Shown piece by piece: positions 42,732-53,000 of a stretch of DNA of 64,000 nt. The position numbers and the translations under genes were made by a program. Origin of the DNA: Hirundichthys speculiger (Eukaryota; Chordata; Actinopteri; Beloniformes; Exocoetidae); contig JAGFBZ010000708.1 of NCBI GenBank assembly GCA_018398805.1, positions 620,001-684,000 of the forward strand, given 5' to 3'. The first letter of the stretch is position 1, and every line of letters starts with the position of its first letter. The notes beneath the pieces are model-generated. The model saw nothing but the letters and a program-made list of their open reading frames with translations. It was not told where the DNA came from and did not search any database.

Positions 42732-45700
42732 CACAGAAGTTGAACAGTTACTCAGATGTGTTTGCTCATCATGAGCTAGACTTTGGACATGCCACCAAAG
42801 TCAAACACCACATAAAACTGAAGGATGAAACGCCTTTTAAGCAAAGACCGCGTCCCATACATCCACAGGATTATGAGGCAGTTCGACGTCATCTCAAAAC
42901 ACTCCTTGAAGCTAAAGTGATTAGAGAGTCTGAATCTCCTTTCTCATCACCCATCGTGGTTGTGAGAAAGAAAAATGGTGACGTTAGGCTTTGTGTTGAT
43001 TACAGAAAATTGAACCTCCAGACAATCAAAGATGCATATGCTTTGCCCAACTTGGAGGAATCATTTTCTGCTCTCTCTGGATCTCAGTGGTTCTCGGTAA
43101 TGGACCTGAAATCAGGCTATTATCAAATCGAGATGGAAGAGGCTGACAAGCAGAAAACTGCTTTTGTCTGTCCCTTAGGTTTCTATGAATGGAACCGCAT
43201 GCCACAGGGGATAACTAAAGCGCCTTCCACCTTTCAGCGCTTGATGGAAAAGTGCATGGGTGATATTCATCTGCGCGAAGTGCTTGTTTTCTTGGATGAC
43301 ATAATCATCTTTTCAAACTCTCTGGAAGAACATGAAGCTCGTTTGCTAAATGTCTTAAACAGATTGAGAGAAAATGGCCTCAAGCTGTCACCCGAGAAGT
43401 GCCAGTTTTTCCAAACATCTGTGCGCTATTTAGGACACACATTGTATCACGCAAACGGCATAGAGACTGATCCAGGTAAAGTTGAGGCTCTTAAAACCTG
43501 GCCGATACCCAAAACCTTAAAGGATCTCAAGTCTTTTCTTGGCTTTTCTGGGTATTACCGAAAATTTGTACAAGACTACGCCAAAATCGTGAAGCCTTTG
43601 AACAGTCTTACTGCAGGCTATCCACCAACCCAAAAAAGGTACAAGCAACTCAAAACTGAAAAATATTTTCGACCTAAGGAGCCATTTGGTGAAAGATGGA
43701 CTCCTGCTTGTCAGCTGGCGTTTGAGACAATAATTGACAAGCTCACATCTGCACCAGTGTTAGGATATGCTGACACAAAGCTGCCATATGTCCTTCACAC
43801 TGACGCCAGTACTACTGGGCTCGGTGCAGCATTATATCAAGTTCAGGATGGACAGACTCGGGTCATTGCCTATGCGAGTAGAGGATTATCGCGCAGTGAA
43901 GCGAGGTACCCGGCGCATAAATTGGAGTTTTTAGCTCTTAAGTGGGCTATTACTGATAAATTCCATGACTACCTGTATGGCAACACATTTACAGTAGTCA
44001 CTGATAATAACCCGCTGAGGTATGTACTCACTACTGCGAAGCTGGATGCTGCTAGCTACCGCTGGTTAGCTGAGCTCTCCACCTACACATTCGATATCAC
44101 GTATCGAGCTGGTAAACAAAACCAAGATGCTGACGCTTTGTCAAGAAGGCCTCACGGTGACCTTCTAAATGATGAACAGTCTCAAGCAGAATGCCAGAGG
44201 ATCCGCAACTTTGCCTCCTACCATCTCATTCCACATAGCGGCAGTTCTTGTCCTTCAAAAGCTGTAAAAGCATTGTGTGAAAGGCACACCATTGCCAATG
44301 TGGAGGACATCTTACCTTCTACTTGTCTTGTAGAATCTCTTGCCATTCATTCCGGGGCCATTCCTGCTGAATTTCAGGAAGAGGACATTCAGCATGGGCT
44401 TTTCACAACCCCCAAGTACAGTAAGAATGAATTGGCAACATTTCAAAAGGCAGACCCACTCATCAGTAAAGTAATTGAGCTGATTGAGTCGGGAGAACCT
44501 ATACCTACCAGTTTTAAGTCTAAATCACCTGAGAATCGGTTGATCTTCAGAGAAATGAGCCGTTTTGAAATTGAAGATGGGTTGTTATACAGGCGGCGGC
44601 ATTGTTTCAACAGACCAGTTTGCCAACTTGTCTTACCAACGGTATTAAGGCCATCTGTACTGACTAGTCTCCATGATGAAATGGGACACTTGGGAGTTGA
44701 ACGCACTCTCGAGCTGGTCAGGTCTAGGTTTTACTGGCCGAAGATGGCATTTGATGTTGAGACTAAGATCAAACAGTGTGAAAGATGCGTGAGAAGGAAA
44801 AGTCAGCCTGAGAAGGCTGCGCCCTTGGTCAGTATCCAGACTAGCAGACCCTTAGAACTAGTGTGTATGGACTTTTTGTCGTTAGAACCAGATAGTCATA
44901 ATACTAAGGACATCCTGGTTATAACAGATCATTTCACAAAGTATGCAGTTGCTGTGCCTACAAAAGATCAAAAGGCAAGCACAGTTGCCAAATGTCTGTG
45001 GGAACAGTTCTTCACTCACTATGGATTCCCAGAGCGTCTTCATAGTGACCAAGGACGCGATTTTGAATCGCAAACCATAAAAGAACTCTGTTCTTTGGCT
45101 GGTATTCATAAAGGGAGGACTACTCCATATCACCCCAGGGGTAACCCAGTGGAACGTTTTAATCGTACACTGTTAAGCATGCTAGGTACGCTCAAGGCGG
45201 ACGAAAAGACTAAGTGGCGTGAACATGTAAAACCCCTTACTCATGCATACAATTGCACGAGAAATGATGTTACTGGCTTTTCACCGTATGAGCTCATGTT
45301 TGGACGTCAGCCCCGACTGCCTATCGACATTGCATTTGGGTTACCATTGAAAGACAGTTCACCTGTTTCCCATTCACAATATGTGAAAAGTCTTAAAGCA
45401 CATTTGAAGGAGAGCTATCAACGTGTTACTGAAAATTCTAAAAAAGTAGCAGACAAAAACAAACGTCGTTTTGATGCCAGAGTGAGAGAGGCAACACTTG
45501 AAATGGGGGACAGAGTGCTAGTCCGAAATCTCCGCTTTCGCAACAAGCACAAATTAGCTGATCGATGGGAATCAACAGTTTATATCGTGCAGAAAAAAGC
45601 TGGAGATTTGCCTGTGTATACAGTGTGCCCTGAGGGCAAAGATGGTCCCTTGCGTACATTACATCGTGACCTGCTATTACCTTGTGGTTTTCTATGTGAA

Positions 45701-45739
45701 CCAGAGGAGGAAGCAGTACAAGCCAAAACTACCTCGTAA
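42716..45739 (+). CDS. pol: Gypsy Pol: reverse transcriptase, RNase H and integrase
   Basis: 1007 codons, frame open from 42698, starting without an ATG. RT: VDYRKLN near 97, MDLKSGYYQI, and the catalytic VFLDD near 190-195. RNase H: LHTDASTTGLGAAL near 360 and TDNNPLRYVL near 430. Integrase: an HHCC zinc region near 652-690 (ERCVRRK), then core acids at about 718 (VCMDF), 776 (HSDQG) and 811 (GNPVERFNRT). It makes cDNA and inserts it. The C-terminal tail continues in another frame after about 45700, so a second indel truncates it. Confidence 0.95.
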   Translation: MENRITQKLNSYSDVFAHHELDFGHATKVKHHIKLKDETPFKQRPRPIHPQDYEAVRRHLKTLLEAKVIRESESPFSSPIVVVRKKNGDVRLCVDYRKLNLQTIKDAYALPNLEESFSALSGSQWFSVMDLKSGYYQIEMEEADKQKTAFVCPLGFYEWNRMPQGITKAPSTFQRLMEKCMGDIHLREVLVFLDDIIIFSNSLEEHEARLLNVLNRLRENGLKLSPEKCQFFQTSVRYLGHTLYHANGIETDPGKVEALKTWPIPKTLKDLKSFLGFSGYYRKFVQDYAKIVKPLNSLTAGYPPTQKRYKQLKTEKYFRPKEPFGERWTPACQLAFETIIDKLTSAPVLGYADTKLPYVLHTDASTTGLGAALYQVQDGQTRVIAYASRGLSRSEARYPAHKLEFLALKWAITDKFHDYLYGNTFTVVTDNNPLRYVLTTAKLDAASYRWLAELSTYTFDITYRAGKQNQDADALSRRPHGDLLNDEQSQAECQRIRNFASYHLIPHSGSSCPSKAVKALCERHTIANVEDILPSTCLVESLAIHSGAIPAEFQEEDIQHGLFTTPKYSKNELATFQKADPLISKVIELIESGEPIPTSFKSKSPENRLIFREMSRFEIEDGLLYRRRHCFNRPVCQLVLPTVLRPSVLTSLHDEMGHLGVERTLELVRSRFYWPKMAFDVETKIKQCERCVRRKSQPEKAAPLVSIQTSRPLELVCMDFLSLEPDSHNTKDILVITDHFTKYAVAVPTKDQKASTVAKCLWEQFFTHYGFPERLHSDQGRDFESQTIKELCSLAGIHKGRTTPYHPRGNPVERFNRTLLSMLGTLKADEKTKWREHVKPLTHAYNCTRNDVTGFSPYELMFGRQPRLPIDIAFGLPLKDSSPVSHSQYVKSLKAHLKESYQRVTENSKKVADKNKRRFDARVREATLEMGDRVLVRNLRFRNKHKLADRWESTVYIVQKKAGDLPVYTVCPEGKDGPLRTLHRDLLLPCGFLCEPEEEAVQAKTTS

Positions 45740-46487
45740 ACCCCGAACAAGACAGACAGTCACCCAAAAGGATGAACAGTCTTTGTCATCAGAGGATGAG
45801 GATGATAGGCTGTGGTTACAACCAATGGAAATTACCATTGAGACACATCTCCCTGGAATTCAAGACATACCTGACACAGGGGGAAAAATACCTGAAAATG
45901 ACACACAAACCGGAATTGACAAGTTACCTGAAAATGACACACAAACCGGAGTTGACAAATTACCTGAAAGTGACACAGTTACTGGAGTTGAGAATTTATC
46001 TGACCTGAAACATGTGGAAACAGACTTGGCTAAGTTAAAAACAAGGGAAAACTTACCTGCTATGCCTGATCCTGAAAAAAGCTTACAAAGTATTAGTGAT
46101 GGAAATGAAATGGAAAACCAAATAACAGAACCTTCGCAAACGGAAGGTGAACCATCTTCAAACAATGCTTCCCTAGAGCAAGCCGTTGTTGAAGTTGAAA
46201 ACAGTAAACATGTGGAAGAGGGAACATCAGTCAGAAGCAACTGCCCAGTTGCAGACAGTGATCATGTGCCCTTGGATAACACAGACAATGATACAAGTGA
46301 ACCAGGTGCAGACCCCTTAAGGAGATCTGAACGACAAAGAAAACCACCTGGAAAGTTTACTTACCCAACTCTTGGAAATCCTCTAATCTCCCTTATTCAG
46401 ACCATGTTTGATGGTTTTAACAAAGTTATAGTTGATGCATTTGAAAATAATGTTATGAAAGAGCATGAAGGGACTCATGCCATGTAA
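45642..46487 (+). pseudogene. Pol C-terminal acidic tail in a shifted frame
   Basis: The coding-like part begins about 45705 (QRRKQYKPKLPRKPRTRQT) and ends MKEHEGTHAM before the stop at 46485-46487, just upstream of the purine tract. It includes three 12-residue repeats (PENDTQTGVDKL type, 36 nt each, near 45888-45995) and a terminal RRSERQRKPPGKFTYP block that Gypsy Pol proteins commonly carry at their end. No signal peptide or transmembrane segment belongs to this portion, so it is not an envelope gene. Most likely the Pol tail separated by an indel. Confidence 0.65.
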
Positions 46488-46498
46488 AAAGGGGAGTG

Positions 46499-47971
46499 TG
46501 TAACCCAGGTGCAAAGCACTGGTTAACTAAATTATAACATTTCCCATATTTTGTGTATAGTAGTTAAATAAAGACAGAGAACTGAATGGAAGTTAAATTG
46601 TAATTGAAACAAAACCACTTGTTTTATTTGAGAAGTCTAAAATCTAACTGCACTTGAAGGCAGCATCTGAAGTTTATGCGGCTGATCAAATAGAAAAGCA
46701 CGCAGTTTCAATAACCAATTAGGTGTCACGTTCAGTCCTGCTGTTTAGAGAGGTATCGGTGCGCGGACGCGCTCACGTTCTTTTCTCTCGGGACCAGCAG
46801 CGAGGCAGCACGCACAGGAACGAGTGACTGGTGAAATAATTGAGTTTGAGAAAAGATATTAAGCTGAAGCAGCTAAATTACTTGGTGTCGTGTTTATTGA
46901 CGAACGGAAGTCGGACGTCTATCAGTGAGGTACAACTTTTACATATTACACGACATTATCGGTTAAACTGTTAAATGCTAACGGCCTCGTGCTGGAACTT
47001 CCCGGCCGCAGGTATGTCCTGTCCACTGCGTGGAGACGTAGAGCTGTGACATCGCTCGTTAAGCAAGCACGTCCAAATCGGTGAGAGAACTTTAGCTGTT
47101 GTTGTGTGGTTGCCGCAAGTCATTGGTTAATTTGAAATGTTAATGTTCCATTGTGGTTGTCATTTTGTCCAGAAGAGGGCTTAATGAATCTGCGACATTA
47201 TTTATTATTAAAATACAGTGTTAATGTGTGAATGAAAGGCTAATTAAAATGCTGATTTTAAACTGAAGAAGTTTAAAATAACATTTTATTACCAGAATAT
47301 TCTACAATTGTTCTGTTAATTTCGAACATTACAGAAGTCTTTATTTTTTATATAGAAGTTCATTCAGCAATTTTTGAACTGTTTTATGTATCCAACAGTC
47401 TAAAGTTGGTTATATTTTCAATATGAATATGTTGTACAACAAAAGAAATTTTCAGAGAACAGTCATGACTTAATTTGAATGTGGAACTGTAAACTCTGAA
47501 CCTGTTTTGTATGCAGGTCAGGTTTTTTTATTGACTAGAAGAAGATCCACAACGGACATTTTGTTGATGGCGAGCCACCCAGTTTGAGCCATGATTCTGG
47601 ATCTGCAACTTCTATCCTGCAACACATATACTGTCTACATATGGTAGGACTGTACCAGTGAATTGGTACCAACTTGGTACTGAATTGGATTCGAGGATTA
47701 CACTTGAACTTCTTCTTTTTTTGAAAGATCAGGAGTGCACTGAACTTACCAAAGACTGGTTTTATTTTATTTTGAAGGCGCCATTTTATTTTACTTTTAT
47801 TTTTCATATTCACTATTTTGTAAATGTGTTTTATAATTGTTTTCAACAACTAAAGTCGGTTAATAACTGCAATTGTGGTCTGTTATTCATTCTGGCTATT
47901 TCAGTTGTGTCGAATGAGCTCTATTCGGACCTAGTAACATTTGCTTATGTATGATCCAGGAGTGGGTTACA
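46499..47971 (+). repeat. Gypsy 3' LTR
   Basis: 1473 bp, near-identical to 38363-39838 (three bases of indel and one substitution noticed by eye). Followed by atatatata of the interrupted target repeat. Confidence 0.95.
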
Positions 47972-48098
47972 ATATATATAGGTATTTGCTGCTAGCCCTG
48001 TTGCAATTTTACTTTTTATTTGTCCAACTTGTGCTGCTGTAACAAGTGAATTTCCCTGGTGTGGGATTAATAAAGTTCTATTCTATTCTACGCAAGCT
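47972..48098 (+). mobile_element. Rex1-like LINE 3' tail, part 2
   Basis: Continuation of 37960-38362 beyond the Gypsy element: ctgctgtaacaagtgaattt, then a CCCTGG..GGGATTAATAAAG motif and a TTCTA pentamer tail. The same tail type is seen at 54480-54545 in a coding copy. Confidence 0.65.
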
Positions 48099-48660
48099 TG
48101 ATGCGAACTTCTAGCAAACGGGAGCTGTTTTTCACCGGAGCTTTGGCTAGCTCTGACAGTGTTCAACGTTAGCTGTAGCGAATGGCAGTAACTTTGTTTT
48201 ACCACAAAATATGAAAACGATTGAAACCATAACTCACCAAATTCAATCCACTGGTAAATGTAGGTAGGAAATGTGAACGTACGCTCGTCTGCCTTGTCCC
48301 CGGCGTGGACAGCGCTAGGTCCTGCTTCTAGTCCCGCTCAGAAATGTAACCTCCAAGTACACATTAATGAAGAACGTTCATATGACTGGAATCATGGAAC
48401 AATCTGGTCTGATTGGTTCTGGACAGGATTTACTGTCCAAGTGTCATTTAAAGGGCTGATTTCTGAAGTGCTCAGTTTGCTTATTAAGTCAATTATATGA
48501 TAATTAAAAAAAAAAAAAAAATCTCCCGACTCTGACACCCCCCCCACCCCAACCCTCAAAAAAGAAAACTCCTGGGATCTATACGATTCACGTAGGTCAC
48601 CCTTTTTGACTTAAAAACTGCAAATTTCACTGAAAGGTGAGGGATTTTCATCCCTGCATA
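48099..48660. other. Interval without a supported gene
   Basis: Contains a poly(A) and C-rich stretch at 48506-48560. The words gtcaccctttttgacttaaa near 48596 resemble the end of the element at 55947. Confidence 0.3.
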
Positions 48661-48667
48661 GAGTCCT

Positions 48668-49190
48668 ACTCAACCACAGCTGGTTGTGGCACATTGAATA
48701 TTAATGTCTGTCATGGCCCTTGGGAATGACTACAAATTACAAAGAACACCAATGACTATGAACTAGAACTAAAGTATGACCAAATAAACCCTCTAAATAC
48801 CTAATCACATATGTGTATAATAAAATATGTCATGAATGCATTGTGTGTGTGTAAAGTTTCCCAGTATGGCAGTCTCATATATATAGCAGGTTGTGCAATA
48901 ATGGTTTTCTGTCACTTTAGGAGAATGACATGGGCCTGAGCAGGCAGAGGACAGTGGACGTGCTGGTGAAACAAGGAAGAGGACACTGATGATGCATGTG
49001 TAACTTGGACAATGATGAACAGAACAGGGGACATTTGATTCATTTTTATTTATAAATAACAGTCTCTGAACATTTTTTGGTTTTAAGTGATTCCTTCTTT
49101 TTGCCACAACCTCTCCGGCCTTTAAAAATACCCTTTCACTTGGTACAGAAGATGATAATGTGCACAAACACACAAGAGCAAGATTATATA
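48668..49190 (-). mobile_element. hAT-derived element, third copy, with a dimerisation-domain remnant
   Basis: Same family as 6599-7500 and 9541-10480 (accacagctggttgtgg, gtcatggcccttgggaat, acatgggcctgagcaggcag). This copy retains a minus-strand frame with SSSVPSERVFLKAGEVVAKR then NHLKPKNVQRLLFINKNE, the C-terminal dimerisation motif of hAT transposases. It identifies the whole family as hAT. The remaining transposase is absent. Confidence 0.85.
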
Positions 49191-49309
49191 AATGGGGATA
49201 CAGTCATTTTTCCCTCTCCCGGTATTCCAGAGGGTTATTAGGAGTTATCAAATCAAAATGTTTCCACACAGGGACACCCTCCTCTTCCAAGCTGGCTCCA
49301 TCCTCTTAT

Positions 49310-49671
49310 CCAGCCATTCCCAAACTTCAGAATACCAAGGCCCAATTTGAAATGTGAAAAATCTCCGCAGCCCACCGAAACCTTAAATCACATCTGTGAT
49401 CAACATTCAGGACTAGAAGCTATGTTCTAACATTAATGTAAGGGGTCAACAAATAAGGTGACACTTAACTGTTAGAATTACACTTAACTGGTCTGTTTTG
49501 TTACTTCTTAATGTTTTTAAATCATGTCATTAATATTTTACAGTAAATAAAAACATATTTTAAAAATATCGAGGATTTAAAACATTTGTTTAATTTTAAT
49601 TACCTCTCACGGCCCACCTGCAGTACTGCAACAGCCCACCAGATGGCCGCGGCCCACACTTTGGGAATCAC
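49310..49671 (+). mobile_element. hAT-type MITE, copy 3, perfect 8-bp TSD
   Basis: Begins cagccattcccaaacttcag and ends ctttgggaatcactg, with ctcttatc duplicated exactly on both sides. Very similar in length and sequence to copy 2 at 12919-13307. Confidence 0.9.
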
Positions 49672-50231
49672 TGCTCTTATCTATCTTCTCTCCTCACTCT
49701 CCTAAATCTTCAAACTATCCCTCTCTCTAAACTCTCCAAACTATATCAATGTTGTCCAAACTATCAAATCTCTGTCCAAACTCTGAACTGACTGCAACTT
49801 TCTATCAACAACCCACATCTTGAATGGAGCCTGAGGGGTTCGTATCGCTGTTGAACCTCGCAGCGACAGACTGAACTACTTCCCGAAACAGTCACGTGGT
49901 ACAGTCGGGCAGCGAGCGTTCAGACGTCATCAATTTTGGCCCCTCCCTTAAATGAAGCTTCGCGGTAATGCCCCCCTCCCTCATTCGACACACGCATCGA
50001 AGTAGTGATGGGAATTCCAGCTCTTTGTGAAGAGCCGGCTCTTTTGGCTCGGCTCACTAAAAAGAGCCAGCTCTTTCGGCTCCCAAGTGGCTCCTCAGAT
50101 TTTGTTACTTAAATTAATTTATTACCAAATTACGTGTAAAATGAATAACTAATGTTAAAAAACATAAAATATAACACATGTATAGCATTTATATGGCTTT
50201 ATTAATAAACTTAACATATACATGAATACAG
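49672..50231. other. Interval with hAT-like termini
   Basis: Near 50006-50100 there is a hAT-like end (tagtgatgggaattccagct, then repeated aagagccggctctttt palindromes). The partner end was not found. 49840-50000 has no recognised feature. Confidence 0.4.
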
Positions 50232-50530
50232 GGGCCTTTTGCATGTTCTCCCCGTGCTTGCATGGGTTTCCTCCGGGTACTCCGGGTACTCCGGCTTCCT
50301 CCCACAGTCCAAAGACATGCATGTCAGGTTAATTGGTGGTTCTAAATTGCCTGTAGGAGTGAGTGAGTGAGTGTGAGTGGTTGTTTGTCTGCATGTGGCC
50401 CTGCGATGGACTGGCAACCTGTCCAGGGCGTACCCCTGCCTTTCGCCCGTAGACGGCTGGGATAGGCTCCAGCAGATCCTCGTGACCCTTCAGGAGATGA
50501 AACGGGTATAGATAATGGATGGATGGATGG
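50232..50530 (+). mobile_element. Fish SINE/RTE-like retroposon, 3' part with ATGG tail
   Basis: Contains gcatgttctccccgtgcttg, ctcccacagtccaaagacat, tgcgatggactggcaacctg and ends in ATGGATGGATGG. This sequence type is very common in spiny-rayed fish. The 60636-60818 copy preserves the 5' part. The tRNA-like head is missing here. Confidence 0.65.
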
Positions 50531-51056
50531 ATAATTCTGACAGCTTGGGAGAAACATTTATTCCCAAATATTTCATATTGCCTGAATTAAGTGAGAAGGG
50601 TGCTGTTTGGGTTGTCACATCCCAACCAGTGAGTTTTAGTGGTAGGATGGTGGATGTAGACCAGTTAGTGGTAGAATCAAAAAATATCAGAGAAGGAGTT
50701 CATCAAGTTGATGGTTTGGAGAAGCAGTGTTGATGGATAATTGTATGTACAGGGGGATGACATCTATCTATAAACTGATCTTGTGTTGTATTTTCTGCCT
50801 GGATTCCTGAGATTCTACTATTCTGACATATCGCTGCTGAGAGGGTTCTATAAAAATAGCAAATAAAGATGTGAAAGTGGACATCCATGCCTTTTGCCCC
50901 TGCTGGAGTAAAGCGCTGTGATGTTAATCCATTCAGGGTGACTGTCACCATTGGTGATGTGTAAAGAGTGCTTATCCAATAAATAAATTATTCACCAAAA
51001 CCATTTTTTTTAAGTGTTTGAAATAGAAATTCCCAATTAACAAATGCTTTTTCATA

Positions 51057-52804
51057 GGGCTGTAGCGATACACTAATCTCCGATACGATGTGATACATGA
51101 TATTTGGCTCACGACATGGGCGTAATCACGCATTCCTTGGGGGGGTCGTGTCCTCCCCAATACTGGGAAAATACCAATCTGTCCCCCCCCATATATTATG
51201 TGTAAATATGTTAAATATTTCCTCCTTTTATGAAACCTGGCTCAACAGTCCGTCTCTTGTTATTTCCGAATATCTACCGATCAATTTATTTCCGTTTATA
51301 AGGAACACTAAAGTGTGTGACCACCCCCTCCCAGTTGTACACTTGGTTGCACCCATTTAACGCCTCTCGGTTTGAATCGCCGGCTCCGACAGAGGAAACA
51401 ATAGAGAGCGTTGAATGTGAAAGGAAGGAGGGAGCAATGTCTTTACCCAAAAAGCAGAAAAAAAAGGACATACGAAGTTTTTTCAGACAGTAAGCAACTA
51501 GATAGCTAAAGAGGAGTGATGTTGTCATACTGAGTGTGTTAAATTTTAAATTAATTTGAAATATTTAACTCGTTAAAAAGGGCTCAGTTTGTTAGTTGAG
51601 CTAGCTAGCTTGAAGTGAAGAGACTGTATCATATAAAATGATGTGTCTTCCGTGTGTGCTACTGTTTTCTCTCTCCGTGTGTCGTGTGTATGTGTAATGC
51701 TAGTAATACAAGCAGAATATTCAACGAATCAAATTAAAAAGATCCTCAGGGTCAGTTATTCTTCTGGTACAATAATAATATCTGGTCATAATGCAGGCAG
51801 CACAGAGAGACAGGGAGAGGGATGCTGTAAGGACAGGCCAGACAGGGACAGTCTCTGAAGACATGGATGATCAGGTGAGACACTGGAATACAAGACTCAA
51901 CAGCTTGATGACATTTGTTTTAACCTAAGCCTACGTGTCAGCAGTAAATAAAACTAGTAAGAAAAGCAGAATATTCTAAATAAAATTTTCCTCAGAGTCA
52001 GTTATTCTTCTGGTACAATAATAATATCTGGTCATAATGCAGGTAGCACAGAGAGACAGGGAGAGGGATGCTGTAAGGACAGGCCACACTATTTTTTTTA
52101 ATGTCAAATGAATAAATCTGTATATATATTCAATTAACATCAATATTTTACATTTAATTCTTTGTACAAATCTATGATTTCATTCACATTAAACGTTTCA
52201 GTGTAAATGTGCAGACATTCATTTTGAGACAAATCAACAAAATACAAATTAACTCGGAATTAAAAGTCCATCGTGTGCTATGGACTTTTTGTCGTTCCAA
52301 TCACAATATTTACATCAACATGCTTTAGGCATGTAATTTTTCCCAGCTGGAAGCTATCCTATTCGCTACTATCTCAGAGAAATTGCAGACCATTCCTTTA
52401 AATGTGATTTCAGATGGTCAATAAATAAAAATCACAGAACTGTGGGAAATGCACCTTTAAAAAAAATCCTGGGGGAGGGCTCTCATTTGGACCCCCCCAA
52501 TGTCTATACCATGGTTACGCCCTTGGCTCACGATATATATCAATATTCATCTTAAGATACATTTACATCAATTTTCTGAAAGATTTTAAAGGGACAAAGT
52601 GATTTTGGTGACATCTTGTGAGTGTTCCAATGACTTTGTTTGAATTAATTGAACTGAAAGCATCAATTACACATTATATGGCTGACAGGCAGCTTGCAAA
52701 TGCTGGACAAAATGAATAAAAGATTTTGATACCGGTGGCTGAAAAATCGATACTTAATACGCGATAAAATCAATATATATCGCAGAATCGATAAAATCGC
52801 TCAG
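51057..52804. mobile_element. Old hAT-like element interrupting the L1
   Basis: The left part 51057-51114 (agggctgtagcgatacac) and right part 52526-52804 (rich in aatcgata and tatatatcgc words) together break the L1 reading frame between SLDAE and the next RT motif. The ends resemble the common TAGGGCTGGGCGATA family, but the right terminus is eroded. Confidence 0.45.
51115..52525 (+). mobile_element. hAT element with perfect 8-bp TSD and first coding exon
   Basis: Ends catgggcgtaatcacgcatt and (complement) caagggcgtaaccatggtat; gctcacga is duplicated at 51107-51114 and 52526-52533. An ATG exon at 51437-51489 encodes MSLPKKQKKKDIRSFFRQ before GTAAGC, like the basic N-terminus of TTF/ZMYM-type hAT transposases. 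A 125-bp stretch is tandemly repeated at about 51712-51842 and 51966-52088. No catalytic domain seen. Confidence 0.85.
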
Positions 52805-53000
52805 CATCCAATGAAAATATGACCATTGGTGTGTTCATTTGTGATGTGTGATGAACTGAATTAAATAGCCTTTGTAGGTTATTAAAAGAATGTCTTCCTT
52901 TAGTGAAGCCAGCTCGGCCTGAATGGATAATAAGTGAAAAGATTTTCTCTATTCGTAGCGCTAGTTGCTTACTGCTGATTTTTGTGTCTTCCATCATTCT

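Larger units (their letters stand above)
38363..47971 (+). mobile_element. Gypsy (Metaviridae) LTR retrotransposon, nearly intact
   Basis: Two LTRs of about 1.47 kb (38363-39838 and 46499-47971) beginning TGTAACCC and ending GGGTTACA enclose gag, protease and pol in plus orientation. A purine tract aaaaaggggag precedes the 3' LTR. The element entered a TA repeat within a LINE 3' UTR, so the short duplication (atata-type) cannot be delimited. The order protease, RT, RNase H, integrase identifies the Ty3/Gypsy group. By eye the LTRs differ by one substitution and two indels, so it is young; pol nevertheless has two frame changes. Confidence 0.95.
50540..53000 (-). mobile_element. L1-like LINE reverse transcriptase region, split by nested DNA elements
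   Basis: Minus-strand coding remnants: 52805-52997 (KISSKQLALRIEK ... SGRAGFTKGRHSFNNLQRL ... FSLDAE) and, after an interruption of 1.75 kb, 50560-51055 (FLFQTLKKMV, SLFAIFIEPSQQRYV). They are the N- and central parts of an L1 RT in correct order; the YADD region is degraded. Between them lies an old hAT-like element (about 51057-52804), itself interrupted at 51115. Confidence 0.75.

Noticed and set aside
45642..46487. Envelope gene of the Gypsy element
   Set aside because: The hydrophobic start is the out-of-frame Pol sequence; the unique part is acidic and repetitive, with no transmembrane segment, and ends like a Pol tail.
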